23,671 bases of DNA from Planctomycetota bacterium (GTDB lineage: Bacteria > Planctomycetota > Brocadiia > Brocadiales > Brocadiaceae). Below, one piece after another: positions 15,761 through 22,141 of this stretch; the stretch's first letter is position 1; each line of letters opens with the position of its first letter. Below the pieces are notes generated by a model. The model was given only the letters and a program-made list of their open reading frames with translations, was not told the DNA's origin and made no database searches. The position numbers and the translations under genes were made by a program. The stretch is taken from NCBI GenBank assembly GCA_023261465.1, contig JAHFOW010000020.1, positions 1 to 23,671 of the forward strand. The letters run 5' to 3'.

Positions 15761-15991
15761 TTATATGATACCCTTGGGCTTTCTCATCATAAACAAAAAT
15801 AACCCGCCCACAACCAACACAGCTTGTGTTAAGACGATGCTTCTGATCCATATCGCAAAACATCTCCACATCAAATCCGATCCATGTACCTGTTCAATTG
15901 CGCTGGAAACACTAAGAAAGGAATAGATAGCAATCAGAGAAATAATGACCGACATTATGATTATTATTATTGTTTTCAGTTTTTGTTTCAT
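15761..15991 (-). CDS. Small two-helix membrane protein, function unknown
   Basis: 76 residues with two hydrophobic segments (about 8-29 and 45-68) and a short basic C-terminus, so both ends may face the cytoplasm. ATG 15991 lies 6 bp after the TPR gene stop. GAAGG sits almost against the ATG, so initiation probably depends on coupling, or a later ATG (codon 14) is used. The next gene begins 3 bp after its stop. I recognise no family. Its position between a TPR lipoprotein and a membrane-anchored Cys-rich protein suggests a small envelope complex, which is inference. Confidence 0.5.
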   Translation of the reverse strand: MKQKLKTIIIIIMSVIISLIAIYSFLSVSSAIEQVHGSDLMWRCFAIWIRSIVLTQAVLVVGGLFLFMMRKPKGII

Positions 15992-15997
15992 ACCTTC

Positions 15998-17332
15998 TTA
16001 TCTTTCACCATCATGTTTATCAAATGTTACCATTACTTTTTCCTGTTCATTGTGTTTATTTGCCGTTTCTGTGTTCAATTCATCTTTTTTCATTGAATGG
16101 GGGTGAATGGCCTTTCGATATTCCGTCACGGCTTCATCAATCATGCCCTTTCCCTCGTATGCATACGCAAGATTATAACGAGCCTCTGTATCATCGGGAT
16201 TTAAATCAACATTCTTTCTGAATTCCTGAATGGAATCCTCTATCATATTTTTACCCGCATACGCCAATCCCAGGTGAAGATGTGCTTTTGCAGAGGAAGG
16301 ATTTAATTCAAGCGATTTTTTACTTATGGCAATCGCATCGTCATACAAACCTTCCCGCACATAAACAGCACCCAATTTGTCGTATGCCTCGGGGAAATTC
16401 GGACAAGAGCCTATTGCCTTGTTATACATAACTATCGCCTTGTCCACCAAACCCTTTTCGGCATAAGCATCACCAAGTTTATAAAGGGCACGGGTTATGC
16501 CCGGATTTGTTTTGAGGATGTTTTCGTATTCCAGGATTGCATCGTCAAAAAGCCCTTTTGCGTAATATGATTCGCCAAGGCTGAGTCTCGCCATAATATT
16601 TGCAGGGTCTTTTTTGAGAATCTCTTTATATACCTGTATTGATTCATCTAACATGCCCTTCACGGCATAGGTGCTTCCGAGATAATAAGCAGCCATGAGG
16701 TCATCGGGGTTTTCGCCGATAACCTTTCTAAATGATTCAATTGCATCATCAAAGAACCCCCTTACATACTGGTTATATCCGGTAATACTTCCCGGAGATA
16801 TTTGCTTATTTGCAGTTTGGTATGATCGGGTCTTTTCATATATCTTTTTCTCGTTCATTGCCAGGTCTAAATTCTTTCTGGCTTCCATATCGCCGGGGTT
16901 TATTTTCAACGCCAGGTTATGTTCTGCAATGGCTTCATCATACATGCCCTTGTTTCTGTAAGCAAATCCAAGGTTATCGTGTGCCTTGGAATAATCCGGA
17001 TTGAGCTTAACTGCCTCTTTAAATTCCGGTATAGCTTCAGCGAACATCTTTTGCCTGCAATAAGCCACGCCCAGATTATTGTGCGCTTCCGCAAAATCAG
17101 CATTGATAAGAATTGCCTTTTTAAATTGGAGAATTGCCTCATCGGTCATGTCTTTACTCATGTATCTTGCGCCGAGATTGTTATACTCCATCGCTAATTG
17201 ATATTGGTCGATACCTGATTTATCTTTGGTATTTTTTTTACCTGCAGAAGAACAACCGAGAAAGCACAGGATGAGGCACATACTTATCAGGGTTTTTTGT
17301 GCCGGGTTTTTCAATAGTACCATTTTATCCAT
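15998..17332 (-). CDS. TPR-repeat lipoprotein
   Basis: 444 residues. A signal peptide ends in a lipobox, Phe-Leu-Gly-Cys, with Cys27 as the lipidated residue. After a short polar linker come about ten tetratricopeptide repeats (34-residue units, many ending in Asn-Pro-Asp or Asn-Pro-Gly), broken near the middle by one degenerate unit with a Tyr-Glu-Lys-Thr-Arg-Ser linker. The C-terminus is charged. TPR lipoproteins scaffold envelope complexes; the partner is unknown. Two ATGs compete: 17332, and 17323 three codons later, which has GGGGG (17334-17338) at about 10 nt. It heads an apparent operon with the two small membrane proteins. Confidence 0.85.
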   Translation of the reverse strand: MDKMVLLKNPAQKTLISMCLILCFLGCSSAGKKNTKDKSGIDQYQLAMEYNNLGARYMSKDMTDEAILQFKKAILINADFAEAHNNLGVAYCRQKMFAEAIPEFKEAVKLNPDYSKAHDNLGFAYRNKGMYDEAIAEHNLALKINPGDMEARKNLDLAMNEKKIYEKTRSYQTANKQISPGSITGYNQYVRGFFDDAIESFRKVIGENPDDLMAAYYLGSTYAVKGMLDESIQVYKEILKKDPANIMARLSLGESYYAKGLFDDAILEYENILKTNPGITRALYKLGDAYAEKGLVDKAIVMYNKAIGSCPNFPEAYDKLGAVYVREGLYDDAIAISKKSLELNPSSAKAHLHLGLAYAGKNMIEDSIQEFRKNVDLNPDDTEARYNLAYAYEGKGMIDEAVTEYRKAIHPHSMKKDELNTETANKHNEQEKVMVTFDKHDGER

Positions 17333-17354
17333 CCCCCAGGAAAGCCTTGTGTTT

Positions 17355-17378
17355 GTGGTAAATGTAGTGGTAAATGTA
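17355..17378. repeat. Two tandem copies of a 12-bp unit
   Basis: GTGGTAAATGTA occurs twice without spacer, just upstream of the TPR lipoprotein gene. With only two copies it could be a slippage product; no function is evident. Confidence 0.6.
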
Positions 17379-17467
17379 AAAGGAAAGCCACAGCTAAAAG
17401 CACCTATCCGAAATAGAAATGCAAGACCTTACATCTCTGCTACAAAAGCTTCAGAATAAATCGCTGA

Positions 17468-17492
17468 AACCGTTCAATCTGTGCAAACGGTT
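17468..17492. repeat. 7-bp inverted repeat in the TPR operon leader
   Basis: AACCGTT and AACGGTT are exact inverses around an 11-base loop. It would lie in the leader if transcription starts near the plsC end. Confidence 0.35.
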
Positions 17493-17549
17493 ATAGGGAT
17501 AAACCACTCGCACTACGATTTATATTGAAATTTCTATACAATTACATAA

Positions 17550-17576
17550 TTTATATGCTACTAAAGATAAAGTCAA
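17550..17576 (-). promoter_or_regulatory. Weak promoter candidate for the TPR operon
   Basis: On the minus strand TTGACT (17576-17571) is followed after 15 bp by TATAAA (17555-17550). The spacing is short of the usual 16-18 bp, so this is tentative. It sits right after the plsC stop and would leave a leader of about 210 nt. Confidence 0.25.
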
Positions 17577-17585
17577 TTATAAAAG

Positions 17586-18347
17586 TTAAAAAGGCAGGCT
17601 CTTCTGTGTATCTAAAGTCCTTAACAATCCAGACACCTCATCCCGTAACTTATTCGTGACGTAGATGGTATATTCCCTGTCCGTCTTTGACTCTTCAAAT
17701 GATAGTGGTTTACCAAAAGATATTCTCACGTATCTCTTGTCGGGGTAAGACAGCCAACCTCGTTTTGGCATAAATTGATTGCTTCCATAAATGGCCATTG
17801 GAATAACTCTTCTTCCTGATTTTAAGATAATCAGCGAAATACCTCTTTTGAAAGGTCCAAGCTGGCCATCTTCGCTCCTTGTTCCCTCGGGGAATATAAG
17901 AAGCGACTTTCTTTCCGTGAGTTTCCCGACAGCTGTTAAAAGAGTGGCATACGACTTTCTATCGTCGGTCCTTTCAATGGGAATATGCCCTGATGCGGTC
18001 ATATATGCCCCAAGGATAGGAACACGAAAAATCGTATCCTTTGAGATAAAACTAAAGTTTATCGGTATAAAGGCCAGAGATAACTTTATATCCATCATAC
18101 TTTGATGGTTGGAGATAAAGACGACAGGCTCATTTCTGGGGATATTTTCAAGACCATGAATCTCTACATGCATACCCAGGAGTTTAAATGCAATACGACT
18201 AAAAAATCTTTCTACCGCATTAAATACACGTTCTTTTTCTCTGGTATCCACGCACAGGATTAAGGCCGTTAGGGTAGAAAGCATCCAAATAAAAACGAAC
18301 AATAACCACGAATAGATGGTAAATGTTACCTGATATATTTTATACAT
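17586..18347 (-). CDS. plsC: 1-acylglycerol-3-phosphate O-acyltransferase (PlsC family)
   Basis: 253 residues. It acylates lysophosphatidate to phosphatidate in phospholipid synthesis at the inner membrane. An N-terminal hydrophobic helix (about 10-34) anchors it. Acyltransferase motifs are present in order: NHQSMMD (HX4D catalytic motif), a Phe-Arg-Val-Pro block with GHIPIER, FPEGTRSEDG, and a Val-Ile-Pro-Met-Ala-Ile block. The size fits PlsC. Start is ATG 18347, with a weak AAGG site upstream and a good promoter at 18404-18432. It diverges from the amidase gene. A related lysophospholipid acyltransferase role cannot be excluded. Confidence 0.92.
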   Translation of the reverse strand: MYKIYQVTFTIYSWLLFVFIWMLSTLTALILCVDTREKERVFNAVERFFSRIAFKLLGMHVEIHGLENIPRNEPVVFISNHQSMMDIKLSLAFIPINFSFISKDTIFRVPILGAYMTASGHIPIERTDDRKSYATLLTAVGKLTERKSLLIFPEGTRSEDGQLGPFKRGISLIILKSGRRVIPMAIYGSNQFMPKRGWLSYPDKRYVRISFGKPLSFEESKTDREYTIYVTNKLRDEVSGLLRTLDTQKSLPF

Positions 18348-18403
18348 AGTATTGAGCCTTGTTTGCTTTAAAGATTCTCTTTAAAATTAATAAAATCATA
18401 GTC

Positions 18404-18432
18404 ATGATACTATACTTTCTATTTCTTTTCAA
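18404..18432 (-). promoter_or_regulatory. Sigma70-like promoter for plsC
   Basis: On the minus strand TTGAAA (18432-18427, 5 of 6) is followed by a 17-bp spacer and TATCAT (18409-18404, 5 of 6). The leader would be about 50 nt. A 14-bp palindrome, CTTTTCAAGAAAAG (18425-18438), overlaps the -35 box and could be an operator. Confidence 0.6.
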
Positions 18433-18497
18433 GAAAAGCGTTTATGCACAAAACGATCTCCGTCCTTTTCTTTTTTTAAAAATAAATAAATTTATTT

Positions 18498-18525
18498 TTG
18501 ACAAATGAACCTCTTATGGTATACT
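18498..18525 (+). promoter_or_regulatory. Sigma70-like promoter for the amidase gene
   Basis: TTGACA (18498-18503, perfect) and TATACT (18520-18525, 5 of 6) are separated by 16 bp. Transcription would start near 18532, about 70 nt before the amidase ATG. This overlaps, and argues against, a possible TTG start at 18498. Confidence 0.62.
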
Positions 18526-18599
18526 TCCACAAAGTCGGCCAGGGCTTGCCAGCAGTTGCACATCCATTCCAGTCCGGACTTCGTATCAGGAGAGTTTTG

Positions 18600-19205
18600 A
18601 TGTTTACGCGTTCAAAAATTTACATTTGCCTGTCTTTTCTCGCCATATTATTATACGTGTGCGGTTGCGCCACACCACCGGAATTTAAACCTGTCACAGT
18701 CATGAAACCACAACCAAAAAAAATTGAACCACATCCATACATAAACAGCCAGCTGGACAGTTATTTTGTCCGTGAATGGAAATACATCGTGATTCATCAT
18801 AGTGCAACGGCCTCTGGTTGTGCTGCTGAATTTGATAAATTTCACAGAGAAAAAAGGGGCTGGGAAAATGGTTTGGGCTATCATTTTGTAATCGGGAATG
18901 GGAATGGTTCCCGCGATGGGGAGATTGAAATTGGCAATAGATGGAAAAACCAGTTGGACGGCGCTCACGCTGGTGTTCAGGAGTATAACCATTACGGTAT
19001 CGGTATATGCCTGGTTGGAAACTTCAACAATTCCAATCCGACGTCTTCTCAAATGGCTGCGCTCACTGCCCTGGTATCATATCTGCAGGAGCGATGCCAT
19101 ATCCCCGCAGAAAATGTTATTATGCACAGGCACTTTAGAGATACTGAATGCCCTGGAAGAAATTTTCCCTATTATAAGTTACTTGCCAAAACAGCCCGTT
19201 GGTAA
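18600..19205 (+). CDS. N-acetylmuramoyl-L-alanine amidase (amidase_2 / PGRP fold), probable lipoprotein
   Basis: 201 residues from ATG 18600, chosen because AGGAG (18588-18592) precedes it by 7 nt and the protein then opens with a signal peptide. A frame reaching back to TTG 18498 would run through the promoter. The signal ends in Val-Cys-Gly-Cys (Cys23), a plausible lipobox. The catalytic domain spans about 55-200 and cleaves the MurNAc-L-Ala bond of peptidoglycan in the envelope. The zinc ligands expected from T7 lysozyme are present: His66 (IHHSAT), His176 (MHRHFRD) and Cys184 (TECPG), with the His-to-Cys spacing of 8 conserved. GYHFVIGNG and DGAHAG are also typical. It could serve wall recycling or remodelling. 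Confidence 0.93.
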   Translation: MFTRSKIYICLSFLAILLYVCGCATPPEFKPVTVMKPQPKKIEPHPYINSQLDSYFVREWKYIVIHHSATASGCAAEFDKFHREKRGWENGLGYHFVIGNGNGSRDGEIEIGNRWKNQLDGAHAGVQEYNHYGIGICLVGNFNNSNPTSSQMAALTALVSYLQERCHIPAENVIMHRHFRDTECPGRNFPYYKLLAKTARW

Positions 19206-19271
19206 TTCGTGATTTTGGCTTCACATAAGCGGTGTAATAGAAGAATTAAATCCCCTGCTCAGGTAAATCTG

Positions 19272-19310
19272 ATGTATCCGTATTCCTTATTATACGCCAA
19301 TACCCAATGA
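19272..19310 (+). CDS. Possible 12-residue leader peptide overlapping the rhomboid start
   Basis: ATG 19272 opens 12 codons ending in TGA 19308-19310, which overlaps the rhomboid ATG (19307-19309) as ATGA. An AGG lies about 8 nt upstream. The rhomboid gene has no Shine-Dalgarno sequence of its own, so termination-reinitiation from this frame could deliver ribosomes. The frame is very short and may be chance. Confidence 0.3.
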   Translation: MYPYSLLYANTQ

Positions 19311-19996
19311 TTCCCATTCGCGACCGAAATCCATCGGGTGTATTCCCCATTATTACTGTCTGTATCATCGCCTTAAACGTCCTCGTCTTTTTTTTTGAGC
19401 TTTCTTTAGGTCATCGGTTAGATGACGTCCTCTTTCAATATGGCGTTGTCCCCCTTAAAATATTTCATCCTGCCGATATCCCGGATACTACCGTAAATGC
19501 TTATTTCCCTTTTCTTACCTACATGTTCTTCCACGGGGGATTTATTCACCTTGTAGGAAATATGTGGTACTTATGGATTTTTGGGGACAATGTGGAAGAC
19601 GCTCTGGGACGCATAAAATTCATTGTTTTCTATCTTATCTGCGGAATTGGGTCTGCTGCCGTGCATGTTTATATCAATAAACAATCCGGAGTCCCCTGTA
19701 TAGGTGCAAGCGGTGCAATCGCAGGCGTACTCGGCGCTTATATGGTCACATTCCCAAGGGCACGAGTACTGGTTATTATTCCTTTATTCATTGTCTGGCA
19801 AATGGTCGAACTACCTGCTATTGTGGTGCTGGGATTTTGGTTTATTATTCAATTCTTTATCGGCACTGCATCCATTTCCGCCGCTCAGAGCGACGGTGTG
19901 GCATGGTGGGCACATATTGGTGGCTTTATCCTCGGTATTATCCTTATAAAAATATTCCCCAAATTACGGTATCTCCATTCACACAGGCAGAGATAA
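19307..19996 (+). CDS. Rhomboid-family intramembrane serine protease
   Basis: 229 residues with about six TM helices. Rhomboids cut substrate TM helices inside the membrane. The catalytic dyad is visible: Ser135 in GASGAIAG (133-140) and His203 in WWAHIGGF. The oxyanion-side residues His81 and Asn85 lie in HLVGNMWYLW, preceding the usual Phe-Gly-Asp-Asn-Val-Glu-Asp segment. The substrate is unknown. ATG 19307 lacks a visible ribosome binding site; see the short upstream frame. It follows the amidase by 101 bp on the same strand, so it may share its transcript. Confidence 0.94.
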   Translation: MIPIRDRNPSGVFPIITVCIIALNVLVFFFELSLGHRLDDVLFQYGVVPLKIFHPADIPDTTVNAYFPFLTYMFFHGGFIHLVGNMWYLWIFGDNVEDALGRIKFIVFYLICGIGSAAVHVYINKQSGVPCIGASGAIAGVLGAYMVTFPRARVLVIIPLFIVWQMVELPAIVVLGFWFIIQFFIGTASISAAQSDGVAWWAHIGGFILGIILIKIFPKLRYLHSHRQR

Positions 19997-20011
19997 ACCT
20001 TTCGGGGTTTT
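19995..20011 (+). terminator. Short UUCG-loop hairpin at the rhomboid stop
   Basis: AAACCT, TTCG, GGGTTT begins within the TAA stop and ends in a short T-run (GGGGTTTTG). The stem is 6 bp with one G-T pair, so it is a weak terminator candidate. Confidence 0.4.
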
Positions 20012-20040
20012 GTCTGTAAACATAGCGCATCGTTCAGATT

Positions 20041-20113
20041 TAATTAAGGCAGATTTTCCTGTGGACTCCTATACAGGAAAACACTTTACTACCTGTCTTG
20101 CTTGCCTTAATTA
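20041..20113. terminator. Nested hairpins between convergent rhomboid and rho
   Basis: Outer arms TAATTAAGGCA (20041-20051) and TGCCTTAATTA (20103-20113) are exact 11-bp inverses. Inner arms TTTTCCTGT (20054-20062) and ACAGGAAAA (20073-20081) are exact 9-bp inverses around a 10-base loop. Being symmetrical, the structure could stop transcription from both sides. No long T-run follows the outer stem. Confidence 0.5.
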
Positions 20114-20155
20114 CGCATTCAAAGCAGTATTATCTTTGAATTCCCGTGGACAATT

Positions 20156-21505
20156 TCAGGTAATATTCATCGTCATGAGAAATTCAGCATTAGTTTTTGT
20201 TTTAGCCAGTCTGTTCTTGAGTAATTCCATAGCTTCTGTAGGATTCATTTCGTTCAGCACCTTCCGCAGAACCCACATCCGTTTCAATTCCTCATGATTC
20301 ACGACTAACTCTTCTTTTCGGGTGCCAGAACGGGTAATGTCAATGGCAGGAAATAATCGGCGATCAGCCAGTTTCCTGTCAAGATGCAGTTCCATATTGC
20401 CGGTACCTTTAAATTCTTCAAAAATTACCTCATCCATCCTGCTTCCCGTATCAACCAATGCTGTGGCAATTATTGTAAGACTCCCGCCCTCTTCAATATT
20501 CCTCGCTGCGCCAAAAAACCTCTTTGGTTTTTGCAGTGCACTGGCATCCACACCACCGGAAAGGATTTTACCACTGTGGGGAACCTCCGTATTGTACGCA
20601 CGAGCAAGCCTGGTGATGGAATCAAGGAGCACAACAACATCCTTACCGTACTCAACCATCCTCTTTGCCTTCTCAATTACCATTTCTGCAACCTGTATAT
20701 GACGGCTTGCAGGCTCATCAAAAGTTGAACCGATGACTTCAGCATCAACCGAACGGTCCATATCAGTTACTTCTTCTGGCCTTTCATCAATTAAGAGGAT
20801 AATCAAATACACCTCTGGATGGTTCTTCGTAATGCTGTTTGCAATTTTCTGGAGCAATACCGTTTTTCCCGTACGCGGCGGGGCAACAATGAGTCCTCTT
20901 TGCCCCTTTCCTATGGGTGTTACTAAATCCATGATCCTTGTTTCAAGCTCTGTTGCGTCTTTTTCCAGGAAGAGCCTTTCGGAAGGATGTAAAGGAGTCA
21001 GATCGTCGAAGATAATCTTTTCTCCCATAATCTCGGGATTCTCAAAATTGATAGCCTCCACCCTTAATAAGGCAAAATACCGCTCATTATCCTTTGGCGG
21101 CCTGATCTGGCCGGAAACAACTGCCCCTGTCCTTATATTAAATCTGCGGATTTGAGAGGGAGAGATGTAGATGTCATCGGGGCATGGGAGATAGTTGTAA
21201 TCCGGAGAACGGAGAAATCCAAAACCTTCCGGAAGTACTTCTGCAACGCCTTCCCCATACATAAGACCGTTCTGGTTCACTCGCTCTTTAAGGATTTTGA
21301 AAATCAGGTCTTGTTTCTTAAGTCCTGTATATTCCTTTATTCCTTCCTTTTTTGCAGTATCCTGCAATTCCTTAATAGTCATCTTCTGCAACTCAGTGAT
21401 GTGCATTTCACCGCGTTTAATTTCTTCGTATTTCTCATTTGTTTCCTGATCCATAATTACCGGTTCTTTTACTACAGCTTCTTTTTTACCATTTGATACT
21501 GCCAT
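20156..21505 (-). CDS. rho: Transcription termination factor Rho
   Basis: 449 residues, about 30 longer than E. coli Rho because of a charged N-terminal extension (about 1-35). Rho is the hexameric RNA-dependent ATPase that ends transcription. After the extension come the Rho_N helical domain (about 36-80), the RNA-binding cold-shock-like domain containing EGFGFLRSPDYNYLP, and the ATPase core with APPRTGKT (208-215), the Walker B VVVLLDSITRLARA, and the Q-loop region HSGKILSGGVDASALQKPKRFF. ATG 21505 has AGGAGG shortly upstream. It follows coaE by 18 bp and is the last gene of the polA-coaE-rho unit. Confidence 0.97.
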   Translation of the reverse strand: MAVSNGKKEAVVKEPVIMDQETNEKYEEIKRGEMHITELQKMTIKELQDTAKKEGIKEYTGLKKQDLIFKILKERVNQNGLMYGEGVAEVLPEGFGFLRSPDYNYLPCPDDIYISPSQIRRFNIRTGAVVSGQIRPPKDNERYFALLRVEAINFENPEIMGEKIIFDDLTPLHPSERLFLEKDATELETRIMDLVTPIGKGQRGLIVAPPRTGKTVLLQKIANSITKNHPEVYLIILLIDERPEEVTDMDRSVDAEVIGSTFDEPASRHIQVAEMVIEKAKRMVEYGKDVVVLLDSITRLARAYNTEVPHSGKILSGGVDASALQKPKRFFGAARNIEEGGSLTIIATALVDTGSRMDEVIFEEFKGTGNMELHLDRKLADRRLFPAIDITRSGTRKEELVVNHEELKRMWVLRKVLNEMNPTEAMELLKNRLAKTKTNAEFLMTMNIT

Positions 21506-21523
21506 ATAATCCTCCTTAAATCC

Positions 21524-22141
21524 TTAAGATTTATACTCCTCAATATAAAGTTTCCAAAATTCTTTTACCTGCCGAAAGGTATTATCACTGGTAAAATTAT
21601 TATCAATGACGTAATCGGCCTTTTTCTTCTTGTCACCGGGAACCATTTGAAAGCGCTCCCGTTTTTCTAATTCTCCATCTGCCCAGCGCCGGCTTATCCG
21701 GCACCGCTCTATTCTATGTTCTTTACTCGTATTTACAAAAACAACAAAATCACATATCATGGACAACTCAGATTCCTCCAGCAACGCCGCATCAATAATA
21801 ATCGCCCTTTTCCGTCCTCGTTGTTCAATTTCATCAATTTTTGCTTTTATTTGAGCAATAACAATAGGATGGAGGATATTACACAGGTCATCCAGACATG
21901 TCTTATCCCGAAATACAATTTCCGCAAGCCGGATACGGTCGATCTTGCCAAAAGTATCAAGGACTGAATTCCCAAACCGCATTGTAATTTTGTCTTTTAA
22001 TTCAGGTTTCAAAAACAACTTGTGGCACATCTCATCCGCATCAATATACTCTGCCCCCAGTGATGCAAGCATGCGCCCTACAGTACTCTTCCCGCTTGAT
22101 ATGCCGCCGGTAATGCCTATAATTTTTGGTTTAAAATTCAC
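21524..22141 (-). CDS. coaE: Dephospho-CoA kinase
   Basis: 205 residues, the normal size. It phosphorylates dephospho-CoA to CoA, the last step of CoA synthesis, in the cytoplasm. The P-loop GGISSGKST lies at 12-20, then YIDADEMCHKLF with the conserved Asp, and the lid region with CRISRRW. The start is GTG 22141, and the first bases GTGA overlap the polA stop (22140-22138), so translation is probably coupled to polA. The C-terminus is slightly acidic and ordinary. rho follows after 18 bp. Confidence 0.95.
   Translation of the reverse strand: MNFKPKIIGITGGISSGKSTVGRMLASLGAEYIDADEMCHKLFLKPELKDKITMRFGNSVLDTFGKIDRIRLAEIVFRDKTCLDDLCNILHPIVIAQIKAKIDEIEQRGRKRAIIIDAALLEESELSMICDFVVFVNTSKEHRIERCRISRRWADGELEKRERFQMVPGDKKKKADYVIDNNFTSDNTFRQVKEFWKLYIEEYKS

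Noticed and set aside
18498..18599. Earlier TTG start for the amidase
   Set aside because: It would read through a good promoter and hide the signal peptide; ATG 18600 has its own AGGAG.
20010..20297. 95-codon plus-strand frame between rhomboid and rho
   Set aside because: It runs antisense into the conserved rho 3' end and spans the nested hairpins; no ribosome binding site or domain.
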